A stretch of 50,321 bases of DNA. Source: JBKHDT01 sp049974825 (GTDB taxonomy: Bacteria; Pseudomonadota; Gammaproteobacteria; Halothiobacillales; Halothiobacillaceae). Shown one piece after another: positions 26,905 to 33,901 of the stretch (position 1 is its first letter; each line of letters begins with the position of its first letter). The translations under genes were made by a program, and so were the position numbers. The notes below the pieces were generated by a model. That model did not search any database. It worked only from the letters and a program-made list of their open reading frames with translations, and was not told the origin of the DNA. Location: NCBI GenBank assembly GCA_049974825.1, contig JBNGDJ010000004.1, forward strand, positions 1 to 50,321, read 5' to 3'.

Positions 26905-27855
26905 TCAGTCCCGTCGCCCGCAGGGGGACACCAAGTCCTCGGCATGGGCACGGAGGTACTCGAGAAACTTGCCGGCGACCACCGAGAGCACCTTGCCGCG
27001 CGGATAGACGATGTTCCAGTGCCGCTCCATCGGAAACCCCTCCACATTGAGCGCCACAATGCCGCTGCAGCCGCGGTCCTGGTTCAAGGCATGCTGAGAG
27101 ATGACCGCCAGCCCCAGCTCACCGACCACGGCCTGCTTGATCGCCTCGTCGTTTTCCAGGGCCAGCCGTACCCGGGGTGTCAGTCCCTGGTCACGAAAGC
27201 GTTTTTCGACCGCCGCCCGGATTCCCGACCCCTGCTCGCGCATGATCAGGGGCTGCTCGGCAAACTCGGAAAACCGCACCTGGTTTTGTCCAGCGAGCGG
27301 ATGATCTTCCGGAGCGATCACCACCAGCGGATTCGGTGCGAAGGGGATGACTTCAAGGTCCTGATCGGTCGGTGGAATGGCGCCGAGGATATAGATGTCA
27401 TCAAGATTCTGGGCAATGCGCTGCAGCAGCTTGTCCTTGTTCGTCACCGTCAATTCAATGTCGATGTCGCTGTACTGCTTGCAGAACCGGCCCAGCGCGA
27501 GCGGGGCGAAGTACTTTGCCGCCGTGATCACGCCAAGCCGCAGACGGCCACGACGCATGCCCTTGAGCTCGGAGATGGACATCTCCAGGTTGGCGAGTTC
27601 GTCCAGCACATCACGACCGCTTCGGGCCACCAGCTTGCCCGCGTCGGTGAGATAGACATTGCGTCCAATCTGCTCGAACAAGGGTAACCCGACCGCTTCG
27701 GTAAGCTTCTTGATCTGGGCCGAGACCGAGGGCTGGGTCAGGTGCAGCTCTTCAGCGGCCTTGGTGAAATTTTCGTGCCGCGCAACGACCTCAAAGATCT
27801 GCAGCTGACGCAGTGTGGCATGGCGAACGAGCTGCTGGCTGGATGTCTTGCTCAA
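26905..27855 (-). CDS. cbbR: LysR-type regulator of CO2 fixation, CbbR
   Basis: 316 residues. The N-terminal winged helix-turn-helix reads LRQLQIFEVVARHENFTKAAEELHLTQPSVSAQIKKLTE, and a periplasmic-binding-like effector domain (about 95-300) follows with LRLGVITAAKYFAPLALGRF. CbbR proteins activate RuBisCO and carboxysome operons in response to metabolites such as RuBP or NADPH. Here it ends a same-strand run sulP-sbtA-PII-cbbR rather than being divergent from cbbL, so it may be co-expressed with bicarbonate uptake. The 102-bp gap to the PII gene could hold its own promoter. Confidence 0.9.
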   Translation of the reverse strand: MSKTSSQQLVRHATLRQLQIFEVVARHENFTKAAEELHLTQPSVSAQIKKLTEAVGLPLFEQIGRNVYLTDAGKLVARSGRDVLDELANLEMSISELKGMRRGRLRLGVITAAKYFAPLALGRFCKQYSDIDIELTVTNKDKLLQRIAQNLDDIYILGAIPPTDQDLEVIPFAPNPLVVIAPEDHPLAGQNQVRFSEFAEQPLIMREQGSGIRAAVEKRFRDQGLTPRVRLALENDEAIKQAVVGELGLAVISQHALNQDRGCSGIVALNVEGFPMERHWNIVYPRGKVLSVVAGKFLEYLRAHAEDLVSPCGRRD

Positions 27856-27957
27856 GTCACAGGCTCCGGTTGCCCTTCAGGCCGCTTTCCAGCTTTACGG
27901 ACAGCAAGGCATTGGCTGGGCCCTGCGTTGATCTCGTGCCAACGGGAAAAGGCGCGA

Positions 27958-28266
27958 TCAGTACTTGCCCTGAGTCATGACCTGGGTATCGCCAACAAAG
28001 ACCGCGACGTGATGTCCGCATTCTTTCAGGCGCTTTACCGAAACCAGGAAGTTTTCAAGCTTGTGCTCGGAAAGTACCACCATGAACATCGTGCTAGAGT
28101 CCCCGGCCAGGTGTCCCGTCTGCGGGCCGCTCTCACCCTCGCCGCGAACCGTGAAATACGTAAAACCGGAGGCTTCGGACGAACGAATCGTCCGCTTCAT
28201 GCGCTCCTCAAGTGCGGTGGAAACCACGATGGTCACCATCTTCTCCGGGTAAAGCTCAACTGCCAT
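27958..28266 (-). CDS. PII-like protein (SbtB / carboxysome-associated CPII type)
   Basis: 102 residues from the ATG at 28266, which has GAGGAGCAGG upstream. A compact PII-like ferredoxin fold: KMVTIVVSTALEERMKRTI, GFTYFTVRGEGE, TMFMVVLSEHKLENFLVSV, GHHVAVFVGDTQVMTQGKY. It lacks the Tyr-bearing T-loop of GlnB/GlnK and the C-terminal Cys pair of cyanobacterial SbtB. Its position directly after sbtA indicates control of SbtA-mediated bicarbonate uptake by adenine nucleotides or bicarbonate, as known for SbtB and CPII proteins; the ligand here is not shown. Confidence 0.85.
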   Translation of the reverse strand: MAVELYPEKMVTIVVSTALEERMKRTIRSSEASGFTYFTVRGEGESGPQTGHLAGDSSTMFMVVLSEHKLENFLVSVKRLKECGHHVAVFVGDTQVMTQGKY

Positions 28267-28309
28267 ATCGACCTGCTCCTCTATTAAGTGCCCTGCATCC
28301 TGTCTGCAC

Positions 28310-28349
28310 GTGCTCTGCGGCCACGCAAAACGCACCACGTTCAGAGCAC
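28310..28349 (-). other. Inverted repeat between sbtA and the PII-like gene
   Basis: Perfect 8-bp arms GTGCTCTG (28310-28317) and CAGAGCAC (28342-28349) with a 24-nt spacer, in the 114-bp gap between sbtA and the PII-like gene. No T tract follows. It may set the relative expression of transporter and regulator, or be a binding site. Confidence 0.4.
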
Positions 28350-28380
28350 TATACCACCGCCAGGGCTGCCGTCTGCGTTG

Positions 28381-29388
28381 TCAGCCGAGCCCGACATACC
28401 AGCCGGCAGCCGCGTAATAGAGCGGAATCCCGAACACCACGTTCAGCGGGAAGGTCACGCCAAGCGACAATGTCAGGTAATAAGAAGGATTGGCCTCGGG
28501 CACCCCAAAACGCATGGCCGGGGGGACGGCGATGTAGGAGGCGGACGCGCCGAGGATCGCGACCAGCAAGGTGCCACCGACCCCGAAGCCGAGCAGGGTA
28601 TGACCAACAAAAATGCCGGCTGTCGCGCCGATCAGCGGCATGACCACACCGAATACCAGCAGCACCGGCCCAACACTCTTGAATGCCGACATCCGGCGAC
28701 CCGCTTCCATGCCCATATCCAGCAGGAACAGGCAAAGCACGCCCATGAATACTTCGTGGGAGAACGGATACACCTTCTCCATCGCCGCCGGCGAAGCAAC
28801 TGCACCAATCAGCAGAGACCCCAGCAGCAAGATGACGTAACCATTGGTCAGCGCTTCATGCGCCAGCTCCTTCCAATTGGTTTGCACCTGGTTGCAGCTG
28901 TCGCAGTCCGCACCGCCAGCAGCCTGGATCTGCTTGCGCGCAAAGGCGGCAATCATCAGGCCCACGACAATGGCCGGGAATTCCATCACCACCATCATCA
29001 CGATCGGGTAGGTCTCGTATTCGACCCCCGACGCTTCAAGGAAGGCAACGGCCGTCAGGAACGTCGCTGCACTGACCGACCCGTAGTGCGCGGCGATGGC
29101 GGCCGCGTTGAGCCGGTCAATCCGGTCGCGCCACCGCAGCATCAAGTAGCCGATCACCGGCATGGCAAACCCGAGCACCAGCGCCCAGAATATCGACAGG
29201 AAGGCCTTGCTCAGCTCCACATCGGCCAGCGCAGCGCCCCCCTTCAAGCCGATGGCCATGAGCAGGTAGATCGACAGACCTTTCGACATCCCGTCCGGGA
29301 ATTTAAGGTCCGATCGTACCCACCGGGCAAACAGGCCGAGTGCAAAAAACAGCACGGCCGGAATCAGCAAGCTCTCGATACTGAACAT
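28381..29388 (-). CDS. sbtA: Sodium-dependent bicarbonate transporter SbtA
   Basis: 335 residues in two inverted halves of about five membrane helices each (about 5-150 and 178-332), joined by a hydrophilic loop (about 151-177). Family motifs: LSIYLLMAIGLKGGAAL, AAAIAAHYGSVSAATF, LLDMGMEAGRR and GASASYIAVPPAMRFG. SbtA is a high-affinity Na+/HCO3- symporter in cyanobacteria and several autotrophs. The central loop, where SbtB docks in known complexes, carries a CDSC pair (Cys162 and Cys165). It follows sulP after 57 bp. Confidence 0.93.
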   Translation of the reverse strand: MFSIESLLIPAVLFFALGLFARWVRSDLKFPDGMSKGLSIYLLMAIGLKGGAALADVELSKAFLSIFWALVLGFAMPVIGYLMLRWRDRIDRLNAAAIAAHYGSVSAATFLTAVAFLEASGVEYETYPIVMMVVMEFPAIVVGLMIAAFARKQIQAAGGADCDSCNQVQTNWKELAHEALTNGYVILLLGSLLIGAVASPAAMEKVYPFSHEVFMGVLCLFLLDMGMEAGRRMSAFKSVGPVLLVFGVVMPLIGATAGIFVGHTLLGFGVGGTLLVAILGASASYIAVPPAMRFGVPEANPSYYLTLSLGVTFPLNVVFGIPLYYAAAGWYVGLG

Positions 29389-29445
29389 GTCAAATCAACC
29401 CTTTCCCTGACCAGCAAAGAATCACAGGAGGAGACCGGCGGCACG

Positions 29446-30762
29446 TCAGTCCGCCCCGCTGTCTCCCTTTCCAAACCGCTTGAAGTAATCGCGGACGATC
29501 ACGCCCGTGGGCTTACTATCCACATGACGAAAGATCACATAATTGATCACCGCATGTACTGCAAGGGCAATCAACAGACCCTCGAAAATCCCGACCTTGT
29601 AAACAAGAAGTCCGCAGAACGTCGCAAGCAGAAGCGCGTAGGGCCCATGATGCGCCACGTGCAGGAGACCCACGATCATCTTCCAGCCAACAAACATCAT
29701 GATGATACCCAGTGCAAACTTCGGCAGAAGCTCCAGGTACTCAACATTCATCACGAAAAAAAACACGACCAGGGCGATCACCAGTACTGAAAACTTTGTG
29801 TAAGCACCGGCAAGCTTGTTGGTCGTACTCTTGGCAAGTCCATCCAGGTTGGTCATGCCGCCGAAAAAGCTCGAACCCATGTTCGCGATCCAAATGGCCA
29901 GCAGACTGTTGTTGCTGTGTGTCTTCCGCCCAAGCGGATCGATCTTCTCGATCGCGCTGTTGCTCATTACCTGTTCAATCACGTCAATGACCGCCAGCAT
30001 CAGTGCAAAGCCGATCGCGTAAAGCCACAACGAAACACTGTCGAAGTCCGGGATTGGCAACGCCAGCTCAAGCGGGACATCCTCGACGTGAAGCATCGAA
30101 ACCGGCGTCAGCTGGGAAGCCACCACACCAAAGACGATCAGCGCAAGATAGGGTATCGCCGGCTTGCTGTCCTTGTAACGCCCGAACAGCCAGAGAAAGA
30201 CAGCAGCACCTGTCAGCGAGAGTAAAATGACAGACAGCCTGGGCCCAGACCAGAATCCCGCCTCGTCGACACCGGCAGGCAGCTCATAAGTGAACCCCAA
30301 AAAATTCAGAAATATTTTCAGCCCGATACCCGCCAGCAACCCCTCGACGAGATATGTGGGCACGGCCATCAGGATGTATCGCTGCAGATCGAACTTCCAG
30401 ATCACAGCCTGAAACGACGCCGTCAGGAAAATCAAAAACGCCATGTTCTCGATCCCGAACGTCGCCACACCCATGGCCAGAATCGGTGCCAGCCCCGCCG
30501 CGATCCCCGGGCTGCCGATAAAATTCCCGGGACGAAACCACGCCAGGAACCAACCGATAAACCCGGCAAAGGCCACCGTGGCCAACCCGACCTTGATTGG
30601 GTAGTCAGACATCATGGCGATCCCAACCGACAGAGGGATTGCCATGGCGCCGGTAATAATCCCAGCAGGCACGTCACGGCTCACGTAACGAGCCTGGAAG
30701 GCGGCGCTTCCGTAGCGCGCCCGCAGGTCCTGTCCTGATTCGGCCTGATTCTGCCCTTTCAT
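29446..30762 (-). CDS. SulP-family transporter, probable bicarbonate importer, no STAS domain
   Basis: 438 residues with about 10-12 membrane segments and SulP features: DVPAGIITGAMAIPLSVGIAMMS near the N-terminus, GSPGIAAGLAPI, and SSFFGGMTNLDGLAKSTTNK. The protein ends shortly after the membrane domain, so the C-terminal STAS domain of classic SulP and BicA proteins is missing. SulP proteins near carboxysome loci act in dissolved inorganic carbon uptake; sulfate or another anion cannot be excluded from sequence alone. It is first in the sulP-sbtA-PII-cbbR run and begins after a GGGGGG-rich ribosome-binding region. Confidence 0.82.
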   Translation of the reverse strand: MKGQNQAESGQDLRARYGSAAFQARYVSRDVPAGIITGAMAIPLSVGIAMMSDYPIKVGLATVAFAGFIGWFLAWFRPGNFIGSPGIAAGLAPILAMGVATFGIENMAFLIFLTASFQAVIWKFDLQRYILMAVPTYLVEGLLAGIGLKIFLNFLGFTYELPAGVDEAGFWSGPRLSVILLSLTGAAVFLWLFGRYKDSKPAIPYLALIVFGVVASQLTPVSMLHVEDVPLELALPIPDFDSVSLWLYAIGFALMLAVIDVIEQVMSNSAIEKIDPLGRKTHSNNSLLAIWIANMGSSFFGGMTNLDGLAKSTTNKLAGAYTKFSVLVIALVVFFFVMNVEYLELLPKFALGIIMMFVGWKMIVGLLHVAHHGPYALLLATFCGLLVYKVGIFEGLLIALAVHAVINYVIFRHVDSKPTGVIVRDYFKRFGKGDSGAD

Positions 30763-31148
30763 GAAGCCCCCCCTATCTGCTCACTCTGCCCTCACAGCCA
30801 AAGCACGCGCCCGATTGACCCCCATGACCGACGAAGCGTCAGACCTGCGCGTCGGGCCCGACTTATCGAAGGGTGACGAAAACGGTGCCCCAGTCGTATT
30901 GTCACCGTCTGGCGCCCTTTCACTGCGCCACAGAAGACACCACCGGCATCCTGAACCGACTCCGTCCTCAAGCTTGCCACCGCACTGGACACAAAAAAAA
31001 GGCCGGGCTCTCCGACCTTTGCCAAGCAACTAACATGCGAACCGAACGGGACTGGGCAGTACGCTTGATCGTCTTTTCTGAATCAGCGGGTACCTGACCA
31101 TGCCAAGCCTGAGACAACCGCCACCCCGCGGCTCCTCCAGCCTGCGGC
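30763..31148. other. Intergenic region between the cso operon end and sulP
   Basis: 386 bp. It contains the cso operon terminator (30993-31020); the promoter of the sulP run should lie between that terminator and the sulP start, but no convincing -35/-10 pair was found. Open frames here look like chance readings. Confidence 0.7.
30993..31020 (-). terminator. Intrinsic terminator of the cso operon
   Basis: On the minus strand AAAGGTCGG, loop AGAGC, CCGGCCTTT is followed by a run of T (8 in all). A 9-bp stem with one G-T pair and a U tract is a standard Rho-independent terminator. It is placed about 130 bp after the last small ORF of the cso operon. Confidence 0.88.
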
Positions 31149-31313
31149 TCAATCCGGCCAGACCCGCCGGCGTGGGAAGTCCATCAGGGCCTTTTCCACC
31201 ACCCGACGACTGCGCTCCTCGGCAAAAGCCGGCATGCGAGGAATGCGCCGCACCGGATCCAGCCGTCCGCGTGACGGCTCGACCCTGTGCTCACTACCGG
31301 AAGGACGGTTCAT
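31149..31313 (-). CDS. Small basic 54-residue ORF closing the cso operon, unknown
   Basis: 54 residues, starting 5 bp after the acRAF stop with GAGGGCG just before the ATG (a close spacing) and ending before the operon terminator. The protein is Arg-rich (about 13 Arg), lacks Cys and has no membrane segment; a likely helix spans AFAEERSRRVVEKALMDF and it ends RRRVWPD with Trp three residues from the C-terminus. I do not recognise a family. A near-terminal Trp and small size recall McdB-type carboxysome-positioning proteins, but there is no adjacent mcdA and no sequence match is claimed. It may also be non-coding. Confidence 0.45.
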   Translation of the reverse strand: MNRPSGSEHRVEPSRGRLDPVRRIPRMPAFAEERSRRVVEKALMDFPRRRVWPD

Positions 31314-31318
31314 CGCCC

Positions 31319-31615
31319 TCAAGCGGAATCTCCCCCACCGGCATGCGAGTCAATGATCCTCCCACCGGAGACCTCCCGATACAGAGCCTCAATCTCTGCG
31401 GTCACAGAGAGCTCTTCATCGGAAAAGTCCTCCCCCCGCGGATAGACCACCAGACTGGCGTGGTCGCGGCCGAAGCTGATATTCATCTCGACCTTCGGCC
31501 CGTCATTCACCTCGGCAACCCGGTCAAGGAAGTCCCGCAACGACTCATAGCCGTCAAAAAGGAACTTCCCTTCCATCATGGCCGGACGCGAACGACGCTT
31601 CCAGCAGTCCGTCAT
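31319..31615 (-). CDS. acRAF-type RuBisCO assembly factor (pterin dehydratase-like)
   Basis: 98 residues from the ATG at 31615, which overlaps the stop of the ferritin-like gene (ATGA). The sequence MTDCWKRRSRPAMMEGKF then FDGYESLRDFLDRVAEV, ISFGRDHASLVVYP and a C-terminal helical part matches the pterin-4a-carbinolamine-dehydratase-like alpha-carboxysome RuBisCO assembly factor found at the end of cso operons. The pterin catalytic His triad is not evident, as in other acRAFs. It would help fold or assemble form IA RuBisCO. Confidence 0.85.
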   Translation of the reverse strand: MTDCWKRRSRPAMMEGKFLFDGYESLRDFLDRVAEVNDGPKVEMNISFGRDHASLVVYPRGEDFSDEELSVTAEIEALYREVSGGRIIDSHAGGGDSA

Positions 31616-32163
31616 GCAAAGGGCCTCCCCATGGACGCCGGACCACGAGTCATCATGGCCTGATAATCGGCCAGCCACTGTTCAACGCGCTGCAGCTGAT
31701 CCTGCTCTTCCTCAAGCAGTCCACGGAACAGCGCGTGGTCTTCGCCTGCCCCCATGCGCGCCATGTAACCAAGCGCCTCGGAGTACAGGTTGATCAGTTC
31801 AAGCTCCCGCTGCTGACAGCCAACCAGGGCGTCCACGACGTCCATGGCAGGCTCTGACGGACGCAGAACCGAGCCTGACGGCAAGGCACCATGCTCGACC
31901 ATCCGCTGGATCAGCCTTTCGGCATGCATGAACTCCTCGCCCGCCAGCCGACCGAAACCCTCTGCGTACTCTTCCTCGTTGCGGCTGCGCGCCAGCGCCG
32001 CCTGGGCGAGGTAGTACTGACCTGCAGAGAATTCCAGGCTCAGCGCACGACCGAGAAAACCCAGCACCCGAGGGTTCATCTGTTGGGCTGCCATCGGCGA
32101 GCGCATATGGCCGGAAGCGCCCGGCGCCCGCGGTGGCAGCGTGTTGTAGCGATAAGGACGCAT
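31612..32163 (-). CDS. Bacterioferritin-like carboxysome operon protein
   Basis: 183 residues. After a Pro/Arg-rich N-terminal tail (about 1-30) there is a ferritin-like four-helix domain: LGRALSLEFSAGQYYLAQAALARS, EGFGRLAGEEFMHAERLIQRMVEHG, QQRELELINLYSEALGYMARM, LFRGLLEEEQDQLQRVEQWLADYQ. Glu and His residues in the helices (EFxxxxxY; GEEFMHAE; EEEQ) resemble a di-iron site. Bacterioferritin homologues are routinely encoded just after csoS1B, but their role in or near the carboxysome is not settled. Confidence 0.88.
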   Translation of the reverse strand: MRPYRYNTLPPRAPGASGHMRSPMAAQQMNPRVLGFLGRALSLEFSAGQYYLAQAALARSRNEEEYAEGFGRLAGEEFMHAERLIQRMVEHGALPSGSVLRPSEPAMDVVDALVGCQQRELELINLYSEALGYMARMGAGEDHALFRGLLEEEQDQLQRVEQWLADYQAMMTRGPASMGRPFA

Positions 32164-32183
32164 CAGTCGATCCCCTGTCCGGC

Positions 32184-32206
32184 CCGCCGATCATGAGCGT
32201 CGGCGG
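32184..32206 (-). other. Stem-loop after csoS1B
   Basis: CCGCCGA and TCGGCGG with a 9-nt loop, 33 nt after the stop of the third csoS1 gene and before the ferritin-like gene. No T tract. Confidence 0.55.
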
Positions 32207-32238
32207 ACATGAACCTGAATGTCTTCAAGCGGCCGCTC

Positions 32239-32544
32239 TCAGGAGCGACGCGCGGAGGCATCCGCTTCCAGGATCGGATCCAGTTCACGGTGCGGACGGG
32301 CAATGATGTGCGCGGCGACAAGACCGTCACCCACGCGTTCGCAGGCGTCAGCGCCGGCGCGGACGGCAGCATTGACGGCACCGGTTTCACCCCGGACCAG
32401 GACGGTCACGTAACCGCCGCCAACGAACTCACGACCACTCAGGCGCACTTCGGCTGCCTTGGTCATGGCGTCCGCCGCCTCGATCGCGGGGACCAGGCCA
32501 CGCGTCTCGATCATGCCCAGCGCGATACCATATTCATTACTCAT
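32239..32544 (-). CDS. csoS1B: Carboxysome shell hexamer protein CsoS1 (third copy, csoS1B position)
   Basis: 101 residues, a single BMC-H domain: GIALGMIETRGLVPAIEAAD, the pore-forming REFVGGGYVTVLVRGETG, and ACERVGDGLVAAHIIARPH. It is nearly identical to the two upstream copies but has Ser instead of Ile at residue 36 (VRLSGREF) and a different tail (ELDPILEADASARRS). Hexamers tile the shell facets; the pore loop allows bicarbonate and RuBP passage. Name assigned by operon position. Confidence 0.96.
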   Translation of the reverse strand: MSNEYGIALGMIETRGLVPAIEAADAMTKAAEVRLSGREFVGGGYVTVLVRGETGAVNAAVRAGADACERVGDGLVAAHIIARPHRELDPILEADASARRS

Positions 32545-32592
32545 GTCTCTACTCCTACAGGAACTCTAAAAACCCTTGGCGAATGCCTGCCC

Positions 32593-32617
32593 TGGCCCGC
32601 CGCTAGGCGGCGGGCCA
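32593..32617 (-). other. Strong stem-loop after csoS1A
   Basis: TGGCCCGCCGC and GCGGCGGGCCA, an 11-bp perfect stem with a 3-nt loop, 9 nt after the stop of the second csoS1 gene. A TTTTT run occurs about 20 nt further on, so partial termination is possible, but mRNA 3'-end protection is equally plausible. Confidence 0.8.
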
Positions 32618-32626
32618 CAAGGGACA

Positions 32627-32929
32627 TCAGGCCTTGTCGGCGCTTGCCTGGGGCAGTACCGGCTCCACCTCGCGGTGCGGGCGGGCGATGATGTGGGCGG
32701 CAACCAGGCCGTCACCTACGCGCTCGCAGGCATCGGCACCCGCGCGGACGGCGGCGTTGACCGCGCCCGTTTCACCACGGACCAGAACGGTCACGTAGCC
32801 ACCACCGACGAACTCGCGACCGATCAGGCGGACTTCAGCTGCCTTCGTCATGGCGTCCGCCGCTTCGATGGCGGGAACCAGACCGCGCGTTTCGATCATC
32901 CCCAGGGCAATACCGTATTCGTTAGCCAT
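32627..32929 (-). CDS. csoS1A: Carboxysome shell hexamer protein CsoS1 (second copy, csoS1A position)
   Basis: 100 residues, BMC-H domain with the same body as the other two copies (VRLIGREFVGGGYVTVLV, AACERV-type helix reading GADACERVGDGLVAA) and tail HREVEPVLPQASADKA. A major shell facet component. It is separated from its neighbours by about 70-80 bp gaps that each hold a stem-loop. Name by position. Confidence 0.96.
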   Translation of the reverse strand: MANEYGIALGMIETRGLVPAIEAADAMTKAAEVRLIGREFVGGGYVTVLVRGETGAVNAAVRAGADACERVGDGLVAAHIIARPHREVEPVLPQASADKA

Positions 32930-32971
32930 TTTTGCTACCTCGTTGTCGTTACAGTTTTCTTTAGTTCGATC

Positions 32972-32993
32972 AGGCCGAACAACGGTCCGGCCT
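32972..32993 (-). other. Stem-loop after csoS1C
   Basis: AGGCCG and CGGCCT with a 10-nt loop, 7 nt after the stop of the first csoS1 gene, before csoS1A. No T tract. Confidence 0.6.
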
Positions 32994-33000
32994 CAACAGA

Positions 33001-33306
33001 TCAGTCGGCCGAAGCGCGACTGCCTTCAGCCAGGATGGGCTCAACCTCGCGGTGCGGACGCGCGATGATGTGCGCTGCCACCAGACCGTCGCCCACGCGC
33101 TCGCAGGCGTCGGCCCCGGCGCGGACAGCCGCGTTGACCGCGCCCGTTTCGCCACGGACCAGAACGGTGACATAACCACCGCCGACGAACTCGCGCCCGA
33201 TCAGGCGGACTTCAGCCGCCTTGGTCATGGCGTCGGCCGCCTCGATGGCCGGCACCAAGCCGCGGGTTTCGATCATGCCCAAAGCAATTCCGTATTCAGT
33301 TGCCAT
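33001..33306 (-). CDS. csoS1C: Carboxysome shell hexamer protein CsoS1 (first copy, csoS1C position)
   Basis: 101 residues from the ATG at 33306, which has GGAGAG 8 nt upstream; an in-frame TTG two codons earlier would give MEMATEYG and is less likely. BMC-H domain with pore loop REFVGGGYV and tail EVEPILAEGSRASAD. It lies 60 bp after csoS4B. The three csoS1 proteins differ at only a handful of positions before the tail, showing recent duplication or gene conversion. Confidence 0.96.
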   Translation of the reverse strand: MATEYGIALGMIETRGLVPAIEAADAMTKAAEVRLIGREFVGGGYVTVLVRGETGAVNAAVRAGADACERVGDGLVAAHIIARPHREVEPILAEGSRASAD

Positions 33307-33366
33307 TTCCAATACTCTCCACTGCCGTAAAAAATGCCCTTGCGGGATCCTGCCACAGTCCGCCCG

Positions 33367-33645
33367 TCACGATTCGAACGGCCCGATCTTTTCTTCCCAG
33401 CTGGTTTCCCAGTTGTCGATAATGCCCCCGACGGTCAGGTCGGTGAGATACTTCGGATCGCCTGCTGCCAGCCGTGCTGCCGAGTTGGCGATGGTGAACA
33501 CCCAGTCACCGGGTTTTACCCCAATCGGGTCCATCGCCACGCTCGGCTTGCCGCCCACGCTCATCAACACCTGGCACCGAAGCTGCCCCATGCCTTCGAG
33601 CCGGCGGGTCATCACCAGTGGCTGTACCACACGGTGAATCTCCAT
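33367..33645 (-). CDS. csoS4B: Carboxysome vertex pentamer protein CsoS4B
   Basis: 92 residues, BMC-P (EutN/CcmL) family: MEIHRVVQPLVMTRRLEGM, then MDPIGVKPGDWVFTIANSAARLAAG and LTVGGIIDNWE. Pentamers cap the icosahedral vertices. It starts 4 bp after csoS4A. Confidence 0.95.
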   Translation of the reverse strand: MEIHRVVQPLVMTRRLEGMGQLRCQVLMSVGGKPSVAMDPIGVKPGDWVFTIANSAARLAAGDPKYLTDLTVGGIIDNWETSWEEKIGPFES

Positions 33646-33649
33646 CGCT

Positions 33650-33901
33650 TCAGGCCCCTTCCCAACGGTCGATAATGCCCACGATCGTCAGATCACTCGG
33701 GTACCCCTTGACGCCGGTGGCGTCGCGGGCCGCCGAACTGCCCACGCAGAGAACCCAGTCCCCCGGCTTGCAGCCGACCGGGTCGACCGCAACCATCGGC
33801 GCGGATCCCGGCTTTTCCCGGACGACCAGCAAGGGCTTGTGCTCCAGCGTGTCGATCCGGCTGGTCGAAACCAGCGTTTTTTCAACCTGAAAGATCTTCA
33901 T
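33650..33901 (-). CDS. csoS4A: Carboxysome vertex pentamer protein CsoS4A
   Basis: 83 residues, BMC-P family: MKIFQVEKTLVSTSRIDTL, VAVDPVGCKPGDWVLCVGSSAARDATG and LTIVGIIDRWEGA. It begins immediately after the csoSCA stop codon and, with CsoS4B, closes the shell vertices. Confidence 0.95.
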   Translation of the reverse strand: MKIFQVEKTLVSTSRIDTLEHKPLLVVREKPGSAPMVAVDPVGCKPGDWVLCVGSSAARDATGVKGYPSDLTIVGIIDRWEGA

